Assembly (NCBI GenBank): GCA_036172665.1
Contig: CM069876.1
Span: forward strand, 1,426,001 to 1,490,000
Direction: 5' to 3'
DNA from: Prosopocoilus inquinatus
Lineage: Eukaryota > Arthropoda > Insecta > Coleoptera > Lucanidae
Length of the DNA: 64,000 bases
The position numbers and the translations under genes were made by a program. The notes beneath the pieces are model-generated. The model was not told the DNA's origin. It saw only the letters and a list, made by a program, of their open reading frames with translations, and did no database searches. This document shows positions 1-10,542 of this stretch, piece after piece. Positions within the stretch are counted from its first letter, which is position 1; each line of letters begins with the position of its first letter.

Positions 1-1
1 T

Positions 2-1060
2 AAATTTTATAAACAGATTTTTGGTACAGCAATGGGTTCTCCTTTATCTCCGGCTTTAGCTGAAATTGTTATGCAAGAACTAGAAAAATCTGTTATTAAC
101 TCTTTATCATTCGATTTAACGTTATATTTTCGTTATGTTGATGACATTTTATTGATTTTGCCTTCTGATAAGGTAGATTTTGTTTTAAATAAATTTAATT
201 CTTTTCATAATAGATTACAATTTACAGTAGAAAAAGAAAATAATAATTCATTGAGTTTTCTTGATGTAAATATTATCAGACAGAATGATAAATTAATTAC
301 TAATTGGTTTCATAAACCTACCTGGTCAGGTAGGTACATAAATTTTCACTCGTACACACCTAAAAATTATAAAATTGCAACTATTATTTCATTAACTGAT
401 CGAGCTATTTTACTTTCTGATAAAGTTTTCATTTATGATAACTTAAATTTAATAAAGAAAACTCTTATTCAAAATTCTTATCCAATAAATCTTATTGAAT
501 CAGTAATTAAAAATCGTATTAAATACTTACAAAATTCAAATGTCTCTAAAAACATTAGACAAACTTCGAATCATAAATACATATCCTTGCCTTATATTGA
601 ACCATTACACAATACATTTAAACACATTTTCAAAAAACATAATTTAATTTTAGCCAGTAAATCTGTGAATAATTTAAATTTAATTTTTTCGAATTTAAAA
701 ACCAAAATACCGAAATTAAAACAACCTAACGTGGTTTATGAAATCAAATGTTCAAATTGTAATTCTGTTTATATAGGTGAAACGAGCCAAAATTTAAAAA
801 AACGTTTAGACCAACATAAATATCATATTCAAAAAAATAATCAAAATCATTCAATGCTTGTAGAGCATTCATTAGTAAATAATCATAATTTTGATTTTGA
901 TAATACTGATATTTTGTACAGTGAATCTAATATTTTTAAAAGACGTTTCATAGAAATGTGTAAAATTAAAATGTCTGGAAATTCTATTAATAAACGTACG
1001 GACTTTGAAAATTTAAATGACATATTTTGTAGTTTTCTGGACTCTTTAAACAAGATATAG
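2..1060 (+). CDS. Penelope-like reverse transcriptase with C-terminal GIY-YIG endonuclease (partial, 5' end outside window)
   Basis: This gene copies element RNA into DNA and nicks the target with a GIY-YIG nuclease. The frame is open from base 2 to the stop at 1058-1060, and the sequence before the first ATG (32) already matches RT (FYKQIFGTAMGSPLSPALA), so that ATG is internal. RT motif B is MGSPLSPALAE. Motif C with the catalytic aspartates is FRYVDDILLILP (about residues 30-41 after the ATG). Next comes the thumb-like region with LSFLDVNIIR. The GIY-YIG domain follows near residues 235-265: VVYEIKCSNC, then VYIGETSQNLKKRLDQH, with the R and H expected in this family. No frameshift or stop is seen in 353 codons. 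Known PLE proteins also have an N-terminal RT part, which lies outside the window. Penelope-type RT is very likely; whether this copy is active cannot be judged. Confidence 0.9.
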   Translation, partial: KFYKQIFGTAMGSPLSPALAEIVMQELEKSVINSLSFDLTLYFRYVDDILLILPSDKVDFVLNKFNSFHNRLQFTVEKENNNSLSFLDVNIIRQNDKLITNWFHKPTWSGRYINFHSYTPKNYKIATIISLTDRAILLSDKVFIYDNLNLIKKTLIQNSYPINLIESVIKNRIKYLQNSNVSKNIRQTSNHKYISLPYIEPLHNTFKHIFKKHNLILASKSVNNLNLIFSNLKTKIPKLKQPNVVYEIKCSNCNSVYIGETSQNLKKRLDQHKYHIQKNNQNHSMLVEHSLVNNHNFDFDNTDILYSESNIFKRRFIEMCKIKMSGNSINKRTDFENLNDIFCSFLDSLNKI

Positions 1061-1077
1061 ATCTGTCAATTAATTAA

Positions 1078-1126
1078 TTATATATATATATATTAAAAAC
1101 AAAAAAAAAAAAAAAAAAAAAAAAAA
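1078..1126. repeat. (TA)n and poly-A tract in Penelope 3' region
   Basis: A short TA run is followed by a nearly pure A tract of about 27 bases, just after the RT stop codon. It lies between the coding region and the terminal hammerhead-like repeat. It is simple sequence with no further signal. Confidence 0.8.
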
Positions 1127-1255
1127 AGTAGTTTTAATTAGTTCTCGTTACTTTTATTCCGAACAACTCGTAGTTTAGTTTAAAAATCATGTTACCTTTT
1201 CGTTTCTCTTGACGACTTGTTTCTCTTGACAACTTGTTTATTTACTTTTTTTTTT

Positions 1256-1298
1256 CACTCCTGACGAAGCTATAAATCTATAGCGAAACGTTGAGTGT
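1256..1298 (+). ncRNA. Hammerhead-ribozyme-like motif in Penelope terminus
   Basis: The core reads CTGACGA, then an A, a perfect 6-bp helix GCTATA/TATAGC with loop AATC, then GAAA. Outer arms CACTC (1256-1260) and GAGTG can pair. This matches the CUGANGA...GAAA core of hammerhead ribozymes, which are known in Penelope-like elements. There is one extra A before helix II. Self-cleavage is an inference. Confidence 0.65.
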
Positions 1299-1380
1299 GT
1301 TTCCCTTCATTTTTCTGTCCGGTTTGAGATTAAAAAAACCTTCTACTTACTATTTTCATCGGACAAGAACAAACTTCAAT

Positions 1381-2960
1381 TATAAATTTAATAATTTTTG
1401 TATAAGATTTAGGATATGTGTGAGACATAACTGTGTAAAATAAATGGAATAATTTTTGAAAGAAGTATATCAGGTTTAAACTGTTAACGTTTTAATTATT
1501 TATTATTTTAATTAATTTATAATTTTTGAACAAATTTGTGCATAAATACAATTCAAAACATAGAGAACGAAGAGGTATTCGGCTTAACATAATTTTAATT
1601 GTTCTTTATATACACTGCATTAAAAAAAGGAAACCCATCAATCTGGTCAGGAAACCATTCAAGAAGGGCGAGGTTTGTTAAATGTATTAAATTTAGAACT
1701 GAAAACGGAACTAGATTTCTTTGCGATTTTGTGAAAAATGTGGATGTAATACCTAGTTTCCGATTCACTTGCACTGATTGCACTCAGAGTATCTTCTTCG
1801 CATATTATTACATCAGGTTAAAACAAAAGGCAAATATTTTATGTGCATCAAGTGCAAGTGAATCGAAAACGTAAACCATACGCACAGATAATCCCGATTC
1901 CCAATTGATATATTAATCAACTGAAAAGTGTCTAAAATTACTTTCTGCGCAATATTTCTGTCACATTTAGAATGAACATAGAACACGTTCTAAATACTTC
2001 TATTTTGTACAAAATTTAGGAGCTAAATTTCAAATTTAATTTTGAACAGAATTGCTGTCGAAATTGTTATAAATTCTTCGTCTAAAGTTGCTTTCAAAAT
2101 TCGTTCTAATGTAAAACGGCTCTAAGTGTTCTTAATAATAGCGTGATAAGTATTTAATAACTGAGTTTATTACGTTTTGGGCCGCTTTTTAGGACTAGTT
2201 AGTTTAATTTTAATGTAAATAATTTGTATTTAACACATATCTTCTATCACTAACATAAGTTCATTTATTTAAAATATTCGGAACATTAAAATCTATTACC
2301 TGTACTGTTACTCTATGAGTCTTTGGAATCCTTCAGTTTACTTTCTGGTTACTTCAGCTTCAGATCTCTTGAAAATCACATAGTCCACTATTTTAACTTT
2401 TCCAGGTAAAGGAAAAGAATTGAGTGCAACTTGCAACACTTTCATAGTGGCAGTAATTTTTGTTAACAGCTTGTTTTTATTGATTAACATACTGTACGCC
2501 TAGAATTAATGTGGGTTATCTTCAGAAGTGACATACTTAATTTATTTAATATTTATTTAATTTGTAACTCATTATATTTTTCTAAATAAAAAGAACAAGA
2601 ATGTTTAGTGTTTTCCATCAATTGAGAGACCCGCATTCACGTATCACATAACTCAATAGATTGTGCCCCCCTATTATACAGTGAAGCAAATTAGGCGTCT
2701 CGAGAAAGAACGGAAAGGCATTTGTTACAGTGACATATGCTGATACATATTTTACGTTTCAAATTTAAATTACTATAAATAATTTATTTGTCTGCTTTCG
2801 TGCACGCTCATAATTAAATACGACTGAAAACGGTTTGAGGTCAGAACAAAAATATGAATAAAATATCGAATAGTATTAACGACAGCCAACAGGAGCTTAT
2901 GCTAACCGTGAACCTTAGACATATTGAAATTATTGTTTGCAATTAACTTATTTAAATCGA
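1381..2960. other. Non-coding stretch, nothing recognised
   Basis: About 1.6 kb of AT-rich sequence. There is a 91-codon open frame near 1600-1874, but it has no known motif and a competing open frame on the other strand. I see no element ends or RNA gene. Confidence 0.5.
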
Positions 2961-2962
2961 GC

Positions 2963-3036
2963 ATTGTGAATTATTTAAATAAGACGTGCAGAGTATACAA
3001 TGTCTTTATGACTAAATAAAATTTGCATTCGATTTC
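2963..3036 (+). repeat. Left copy of ~80-bp direct repeat flanking the Stowaway-like element
   Basis: This segment matches 6416-6495 in the same orientation. The best block is 20 identical bases (AATAAAATTTGCATTCGATT), with weaker similarity upstream (GTGAATTATTTAAA, GTCTTTA). It is too long to be a target duplication of a TA-inserting element, so it suggests an older duplication or tandem repeat split by the insertion. Confidence 0.6.
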
Positions 3037-3607
3037 TTCAATGAGCATTAACGAATACTCAATTAAAAGGAATTATATCGACATATTTATATGATTTTTT
3101 GTAATTAACTTATACTCCGTCTGTTCCAAATTATGGTATCTATACATTTCTGTAAAGATGTTTTGAATAAAGATGGTTATACATATAAAATGATAATTTG
3201 TTAATGGTGGATATCTATTAAAACCAAGAACTTTTGGTAATTAATAGACTACTTTGCATGAATCTTGTTTTATTTTAATTTTATCGTTAATCTCCATATT
3301 ATCAAAAGATATTGATAATTATATCGCATCTGTTGGGATTAAAAAAAAAATATAAATTCGGAAAATAACATTTTTCAAAGGAAAAAGGTCAAATAAAAGT
3401 AATTTATAATAAAATACAACATATTATGAAAAGGGAACAATTTCGTGGTAAAAGGAGTTTGTTGACAACGCAAAATATCATGATCAAAAAAACGAAAGTT
3501 TCTCTTTCTATAACTCACTCTGATTACATTAATTTTGAATTTCAGAAAAGATAAAAAAAATAAATCCAATATAAGAGTTTTGTATACCTTAATTTGGGAT
3601 ATACATA

Positions 3608-4178
3608 CAGTCGGGGACGAATTAGTGGGTACGACATTTATATTGCTGGTTACTTCCCGCAAACGTTTACCCCTTTATACCTGCAGCATTCATAAATCGA
3701 CAACAATGTCTGAAAACTGTGCAAATAACATTTATTGGGCATTATTTCATAAATGAATAATCCCTTAATGGTGGGGTTTGTTTTGTTTATTTTATAGATG
3801 TTTTTAGTTGGACAAAATCATGGGTACAAAGATGCAGCTTTAGTTTCATCAGAACTATTCTAGCGTGCACACAATATTAATTGTGGATTAATCTGAAAAG
3901 CGGCATTTTTATTGAGTTAATAATTAATAGTGAAATGCCCTAAGAAAGTTCGTTTTTAAACTAAAAATTTCTCATGGCTCCCAAGAAGAAATCGCTTTGG
4001 AAATTCGAAAACGTATTGTCGAAGACCGAAAAGTGGGTATAAGTTAAGGACAATTAGCAAAAAAGTATAAAGTATCAAAAAACCCTGTTGTTCGTATTTG
4101 TAAAAAATTTGAAGCCGCTAATAGTACTGAAAATATCGCGGGTCGAGGGCGAAAAAAAAATCCACACCAAGAGACGAT
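3608..4178 (+). mobile_element. Tc1-like transposon, copy A, 3'-truncated
   Basis: It begins at a TA followed by CAGTCGGGGAC, the inverted match of the 3' end of copy B (GTCCCCGACTG at about 6352-6362). From 3631 on it is closely similar to copy B (from 4971) through the untranslated leader and the first third of the transposase. Similarity stops abruptly at about 4178 in AGAGACGAT. The sequence between 4179 and 4955 is unrelated to the element and has no recognisable content. Confidence 0.75.
3974..4178 (+). pseudogene. Tc1-like transposase N-terminal fragment, frameshifted
   Basis: This is the DNA-binding start of a Tc1-type transposase, recognised by alignment to the better copy at 5317. 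The ATG (MAPKK...) is followed within ten codons by a single-base frameshift. Further on there are a stop (TTAAGGACAA, where copy B has TTACAGACAA) and an extra triplet. Only the region up to the GRGRK basic linker remains and the catalytic domain is absent. It cannot encode an active enzyme. Confidence 0.75.
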
Positions 4179-4954
4179 ATTTAATTAAAAAGTAATTAGT
4201 GTTTACGCTGCGAATTAAGATATAAAAATATTATTAATTACGGCGAGGAGTGACAATTAAAAGATGAAACGCAACCTAAATTGAGTTCATGTAACCTGTA
4301 GTTTATGTCATGTTAGCTTTGTGAGGATTCGCATTTAGGCAGTTAAATAGTTGTAATATGTTTTGATGATATAACAATTTATTAAATAAATAATAAATTA
4401 TGCTACAATGTTCCTATATATACTATAAATGTCGTGATTATAGTCGCTTTTTAAACAATCTGGAGACGATGCTGTACAACGTTTTAAAATTAAATACACT
4501 ACAAAAAATAATGCGATTTAAAAAGCCTTGTTGGTGATCCGTATCCAAACGGTCCAGCGAAGATGTCATTTCTTTGTAATCTGATACGTAATTACTTTGC
4601 ATATAAACATATTAGATAATGTTTTACAAGTAATGTGGATATTAAAGATATTGATACATATTGGTAGGATCCAAATAATCTTAGTGTGTTATCATAGAAA
4701 TAGAGTTCGTTAAAATTACGAACGCATTTCGAATCACTTAATAACCGCTTAACAGAATTACAATGAATATAAAATAAACAGAGTTTGAGTTAGTCTAAAA
4801 ATAAAAAGACAAACTAACAAAATGAGAACAAAATAACAAGAAAAATATTGCAATAGAATCGCAGCGCATGTAACATCTTACACGTTAGCATACATGCGAC
4901 TGCCTCATATCCACTGCATCCCCAATTTAAATTCTGTGCTTACTTGTAGCTGTT
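4179..4954. other. Spacer between two Tc1 copies, nothing recognised
   Basis: About 780 bp of AT-rich DNA separates copies A and B. No open frame longer than a few dozen codons and no inverted ends were seen. Confidence 0.4.
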
Positions 4955-4955
4955 A

Positions 4956-6363
4956 TACATTCAGGGAATTGTGGGTACGACATTTATATTACTGGTTATT
5001 TCCCGCAAACGTTTATCCCTTTATACCTGCAGCATTCATAAATCGACAACAGCGTCTTAAAACTGTGCAAATTACATTTATTGTGCATTATTTCATAAAT
5101 GAATAAGCCCTTAATGATGGGGTTTGTTTTGTTTATTTTATAGATGTTTTTAATTGGACAAAATTATGGGTACAACGATGCAGCTTTAGTTTCATCAGAA
5201 CTATTCTAGCGTGCACATAACATTAGTGGATTAATCTCAAAAGCGGCATTTTTATTGAGTTAATAATTAATAGTGAAATGTCCTAAGAAAGTTCGTTTTT
5301 AAACAAAAAATGTTTCATGGCTCCCAGAAAAGAAACTGCTTTGGAAATTCGAAAACGTATTGTCGAAGACCGAAAAGTGGCTATAAGTTACAGACAATTA
5401 GCAAGAAAGTATAAAGTATCAAAAAACGCTGTTCGTATTTGTAAAAAAATTGAATCCACTAATAGTACCGAAAATATCGCTGGTCGAGGGCGAAAAAGAA
5501 AATCCACACCAAGAGACGATGCCAGAATTGTGCGGGAAGTGAGAAAAAATCCTAGTGCAAGTGCTCACCAAGTGAGGGAAAGTGTCAATATAAACGTTTC
5601 TACTAAAATAATTAAAAGAAGGATTAAGGAGGCTGGCCTTCAAAGTTTTTTAAAAAGAAAGAAACCATTCACTAGTGAACGAAATAAGAAAAAACGATGA
5701 GCATTTGCAAAACAACATGTAAATAAACCCCCAGCCTATTGGGAAAAAGTGGTGCGGTCGGATGAAAGTAAATTTGAACTTTTTGGGTCAAAACGAAGAG
5801 GTAGAGTATGGAGGCGAGCAGGAGAAGCCTTAAGTTCTAAAATGGTAGAAGCTACAGTTAAACATGGAGGCGGCAATGTTCTTATATGGGGTTGGTTTAG
5901 TAAAAGCTTTGTAGGGAATTTAGCTAGAATAGAAGGTACAATAACGAGAATATCACACGTTCAAATTTTGGAAGAAAATTTGTATCCTTCGCTCGAAAAG
6001 ATGGACCTTGACGACTTAATTTTTTAACAGGATAACGATCCCAAGCATACTTCGCGAGTTGCTAAGAATTATTTCCAAGAAAGTGACATTAAAGTCCTTT
6101 AGTGGCCGCCTCAAAGACCGGATCTAATTTAAAAAAGAAATTGTACCCATAATTTTATCCACCTTTTATTTCAGAAATTATTAAGCTGTTACAATAGTAC
6201 TTGTTTTTTCGTTTATTTTTTCACTCTTTTTGCTACAATATTATATTTAGTTGTCAATAAACTGTTCAGTTGATTATTTTTGTTTATATTCTAATTCTGT
6301 GTATATATCTTTTTCAAATACGATAGAACTCTCTTCGGTATCCACAATTTTGTCCCCGACTGT
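4956..6363 (+). mobile_element. Tc1-like transposon, copy B, near full length but decayed
   Basis: The right terminus GTCCCCGACTG|TA is clear. The left terminus (ATTCAGGGAATTGTGGGTAC) is a worn version of the copy A terminus. The element contains a leader, the transposase remains at 5317-6132, and a 3' region of about 230 bp. It has lost the last catalytic part of the gene by deletion. Confidence 0.75.
5317..6132 (+). pseudogene. Tc1/mariner-type transposase, three nonsense changes and C-terminal deletion
   Basis: A Tc1 transposase binds the TIRs through two helix-turn-helix domains and cuts and pastes DNA at TA sites. The ATG at 5317 opens MAPRKETALEIRKRIVEDRK, with HTH 1 at residues 10-45 (YRQLARKYKVSKNAV). 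A GRGRK basic linker is at residues 55-61 and HTH 2 at 65-110. The frame is interrupted by TGA at 5698-5700 (probably a former Trp codon) and continues in the same phase into VVRSDESKFELFG, which has the first catalytic D. TAA at 6025 comes just before QDNDPKHTSRVA with the second D. TAG near 6100 precedes WPPQRPDL. The expected NPIE segment with the third acidic residue is missing. The whole domain order fits Tc1; the copy is dead. Confidence 0.85.
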
Positions 6364-6415
6364 ATATAAAACCCGTAACATATACGATAATTTGGGACAG
6401 AGGGAGTATAAAAAA

Positions 6416-6495
6416 CGTTGTGAATTAATTATTTATTTAAACAAGAGGTACGTGAATTCACAGTCTTTAGTGCTAATAAAATTTGCATTCGATTC
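6416..6495 (+). repeat. Right copy of ~80-bp direct repeat
   Basis: Direct-orientation partner of 2963-3036, just outside the right TIR of the Stowaway-like element. The identical core is 6474-6493. Confidence 0.6.
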
Positions 6496-6509
6496 AATTC
6501 AGTTGAAAC

Positions 6510-9076
6510 TTTCAAATATTGCATTAAAATGATTTATTTAAATACTTCTTTCTTTTTTTTTTCTTTTATACACCTAACGAGTATTAAAGACTAGCAGCTT
6601 TTGGCGATGACCATAATGTTCATTGTTTGCCTCTCCAAGTGATTTATTTTAAATCCTCCTGCTATGGTGAGTACAACTTAGCCGATTCTCTTCTTGTAGT
6701 TAGGCATTTTTAATTACACCTGAGTCGTAACCGGAGTCATATATCAAATACACCAGTATGTCATATATCATGATGCAAAAGGAAGATCTACTTGATCCAT
6801 TTATGAAAAAGTATTGGGCACCAATCTTATAAATTGATATTTCATGTCTTTACACACTCGGAAAGGTTTGCAGATGTCTCTGGGACATCTTTTCAAATTT
6901 ACGGCATATTGTTGCTCCGAAGTTACTCATTTTTATCTCTCTTTAGTGGTCTGAGTGAATGAGAAGGGTCAACTAGGAACGAATTGAAATATGTGCTAAA
7001 AATCAGCTAACGTTTTAACACAGAGGTATTGTAATGGCTGTAAAAGCAAATTAATAACGTCTACCGTCCTCACCTTTTGTATTTATTTGTGTGGTATATC
7101 ACCGATTTCCCTTTCTTTAATAAAAGATTAGAAATACAGATTTCTGAAATGTTTTCTGTATTGAAAAATATTTCTTCACATTCGTTTGTGAAAAAAGCGT
7201 TTGAAATTACGGTTTCTATTTCTCAGTGGAACAGTGCTAAACAAAATTTTTGAATATTTAATCGAATTATTAGATTTTAAAGTCGCTTACTTATTGGAAG
7301 ATTATATGTGTGCCTAATAATTAAGGGTCTTTGTAAATTACAACAATTTTCATTATATCTCATCAGGATGATTAAAATTTGATGAAAAACTTTTAATTAT
7401 ATCGTACAATCCACACGCCGAGGTTCCGTACATACCTTTTCCTGTACGTCTTTAATTAATTAATAATTAATAGGTCGTCCTCGTTAAGTCTCATGCATAA
7501 CACGTGCGGTTTTCAACAATTACACACACATGCTCTGGATGTATCTATTGCATTTCCATAATAACATTGTTATTATGGCACGAGTGACATTTCGCCGCGG
7601 ATGATATTAGATTTTCGTGTTATTAAGGAATTAGTTCGTAAATTATGCAAAAAGTTCACAAATCGATAGTGGGTGGGCTCGGGTTTGTTGCAATGCATTT
7701 TGTAAACAGTAATTTAAACGTCGTGAGAGGCCGGCTCGCGTTTCAAAATATTTTGTTCTCAATATAATAAAGAGTGGTGTAATTATTTGAGAGAGAACAA
7801 AACAAAGTGGCAATTAGCGTCGTATTTAGCAAATATTCATGATGTTCTGTCCTAGATAAACATGCACTTGTGTATTCGTTCGAATTTTATTTTAATTGTT
7901 CCTTATCATTAATCATATCATTGATAGGTTTAAGTAAACCGGACAAAAAAGTGGAACAAATATTAATTATACTTTTTTTTCTCTTTATAATCACGATGAA
8001 TGATCTATGATGGTCGCCTTAAAGTCATAATTACACATGTAAAAAAATCACGTGCTTTTTAATGTACGTACAAGTTTTTTTGAAACAGTGCCAGAACTGA
8101 TTGTTAAATTAAGCATCATAAATACCAATTATTTTTGATTTTGACTTCACGAAATATATGTTTCGCGGCGACCCCACTTGATTATAAGTTAAATTCTAAC
8201 AATAAATTTATTTTTTTATCTGTCGTAATTGAAAATTTGCCTTCCAGCCTCACGCATTTTTAGATACATGAATTGCTGGACATAATTTTAAGATAAGATA
8301 AAAATCACACTTTATGAGAAAACAACCAAGGAAGCCTGAATACTAATTTAAAGTTATATTTAGAAGGATGTTTACCATTCTTCATTTGCCACAGTGATTT
8401 CAGTTATACAAAACATTCAACTGTGCAAGCTGAAGAGCTCCCACTGAGTTGTTATATTATTAAAATCATCTATATTCATTCCACAGTAATTAGAATAATG
8501 GCTTGATGTTTTTGAAATATGATAGAATGTCGTGCGCTCTTCGAACGAGGCGGGACTTTGATTTATGGACATTATTGATCAGTGCACTAATATGTGATCC
8601 TTAAGCGTATAAAAAATAATTAGAGTTGCTCTTCAGGCTTTATTCGCTGCTTGATGCATTATCGATGTGCATATATTTTGATTTCATTGTTGTGTGCTGA
8701 AGTGGCTTCAGATTAGACTGCGTGTTTCTTTTTCCTTTTTGTTAATGAACTCATTAAGTTCACGCTTTTCAGCGCGATAAATAAATTTATAATTATCGAA
8801 CAACTAGACTACCAGTAGAGATCGCATTGTTTCTTCTTGGTGAGATATTTTAATGTTACGTGGACTGAATACACCGTGTGTGATATAAGAAAACTACCTC
8901 AAGGCACAACTCCAGGATTTGATTTTGAATAAGCGAAGTATCGTACAAGAAAGTAAATAATTTGAGCTTTAAATTAAATATTAGAAAATACGTTGCCGAT
9001 CAGTAACATTAAACATTCCTTTAAGATATCACTAGGCTACAAAAATGAGAAAATTTTAGGTCTTTTATTTAAATCT
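6510..9076. other. Long non-coding stretch, nothing recognised
   Basis: About 2.5 kb without a recognisable gene or element end. The part from about 7400 to 8900 is less A/T-monotonous and has many CG-containing words, as unique regulatory DNA often has. That is only an impression; no motif cluster was established. Confidence 0.4.
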
Positions 9077-9331
9077 TCAACTTTGAGACTGTTTCCGTTG
9101 ATGCACATGGTTTCTGATTGTCAAATAAGGCTCATTTTCAAGTATCTTTTCATTTACGTGCTTTATTGTGAAAATATGATCCTGAATGTTGTGCCTTTTC
9201 TTGAAACTGCTTTTTGAGTCGACCGTACCTTTTTCTATTTTATTTTTTAATCTACTCTCTAAAATTCTTTCAAATACTTTAGTCCACCCCCCTTCCCCTC
9301 CGAAGAGCTCGAGAAATTTAAATAATGTCAT
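9077..9331 (-). pseudogene. LINE reverse transcriptase fragment
   Basis: On the minus strand an 84-codon frame contains KVFERILESRLKNKIE, then a gap, then IQDHIFTIKHVNEKILEN. This corresponds to the RT region of non-LTR retrotransposons between motif 1 and motif A (typical pattern: K.YERIL..RL...IE, then GFRKGRS.QDHIF.L). Motif A with its catalytic aspartate and everything after it is absent. The piece is a short 5'- and 3'-truncated relic in otherwise non-coding DNA. Confidence 0.65.
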
Positions 9332-9630
9332 TCCAGGACATTTTAGGAAGCGTGTTATTACTTTCGAGTTACGCTTAATAATAAAAAACGTCTTTATATA
9401 GGCGGGATTTCACCCTATGACATAATACACCCTAATGACATAATGGATAATACAAAGGGAAAAATATAGACAAAGATATATCACAAAATTTTGACAATTA
9501 GTAGCGGGTGATATACCGGGTGTAATCAAATTAATTTCACGTATTAATACGCAAATTTCTCGTCATGTAAGAGAATTAATGCCGCAATTGTCAAAGGTCT
9601 AACTCAAAAATAAAAAAATGACCTACTAAA

Positions 9631-10408
9631 GGAGCGTTGGTACATTTGTTTGAGAACTTCTGGTCGATCGTGCATAAAGACATCATAAAATAAAGCTCCA
9701 GCAAAAGTCAAGGTCAAGTGCTTGATCGCATTTTTAAAAGCTGTGATGTTTTATGTAAACACAAATCAAATTCATAGTGTCCCGGCGGTTGCCCACGTGT
9801 GCAATTTGATTTAAGAAGACCATTTTAAATCTACTCTCACTGATTATAGAATTAAATTTGTTTTATTAGATAATCGACAATAATTAGATCTTAGTATGAA
9901 TCACATAAACATAAACTTTATTCTTTATTGAATAACTAAAGAGTCTTCAATAACGACAAGACTAAATAAATAAATAAATAGTAAAATGAACAAGCATACC
10001 ACAATAATTTAAGTAAAAGATAGGTTCTTTGTCAAATACTCCTCGATGTCATTTATTTGTACAGTGTAAACAAAACAAAAGAATCAAACCATAAATGAAG
10101 GGACGATGAATACCGACGTGCGTTATTTACGATAATTTTTAGAATGTTACCTTAAATGTTTTTATTTCCTAACTTTTAATTGTTATACTTGTCAGCAGAA
10201 AATTAACTTAATTAATCCAGTAAGTAATGCCACAAACGTGATGGATGTTTATTTTCTTTTGGTATGGAATTGTTGAGCGAAGATTTTATTGAACCAGTGC
10301 CCTTCATTTCGATGACGCTTTCTTGCTTTATGTTTTGTTTATAATGTAATGTTTTGCTTAGAAAAATCCACACACGATCGGTCAGAAGTTCTCAAACAAA
10401 AAGACTCC
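9631..10408. repeat. Putative non-autonomous element with ~30-bp terminal inverted repeats
   Basis: The left block TTTGTTTGAGAACTTCTGG (about 9654-9672) recurs inverted near 10381-10403, with the adjoining CGATCGTG also matching. The outer ends GGAG.../...CTCC agree. The 780-bp interior has no coding sequence. A short (AAAT)n run lies at about 9963-9981. The exact target duplication is not clear. Confidence 0.45.
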
Positions 10409-10542
10409 GGGCTCTTGTGGGGCTTTAATTTCTTACATTTTTCACCGAAAGATAAAGATATGCAAAATTCGTTTTATTAAGTCATGAAGAACTTTCAGTT
10501 TTGATATGTGAAACTTATTTGATGACATCCTGTATTATGCAT

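Larger units (their letters stand above)
1..1379 (+). mobile_element. Penelope-like retroelement, family 1, 3' portion
   Basis: The window opens inside a Penelope-like element that continues beyond position 1. It holds the C-terminal half of the RT/endonuclease gene, an AT/poly-A tract, and a terminal region with a hammerhead-like motif. The 3' boundary is inferred from two other copies of the same terminus in this window (39941-40144 and 45704-45810). The 39941 copy shares this copy's outermost end, ...GAACAAACTTCAA, which ends here at about 1379. The reading frame is still open, so this is the best-preserved retroelement in the window. Confidence 0.85.
3115..6406. mobile_element. TA-flanked element with Stowaway-like terminal inverted repeats, carrying Tc1 insertions
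   Basis: The left end starts TA|CTCCGTCTGTTCCAAATTAT and the right end, reversed, starts TA|CTCCCTCTGTCCCAAATTAT. About 26 of 32 bases match, and both ends are next to TA, the Tc1/mariner target. The left interior (3141-3605) has no recognisable transposase. The rest is filled by two Tc1 copies, and only about 40 bp of own sequence remains at the right end. The TIR resembles the CTCCCTCCGT ends of Stowaway MITEs; this is recalled family knowledge and was not searched. Confidence 0.6.

Noticed and set aside
1599..1874. 91-codon plus-strand open frame (and 62-codon minus-strand frame)
   Set aside because: No recognised motif, strand ambiguous, surrounded by non-coding DNA; length is expected by chance in some places.
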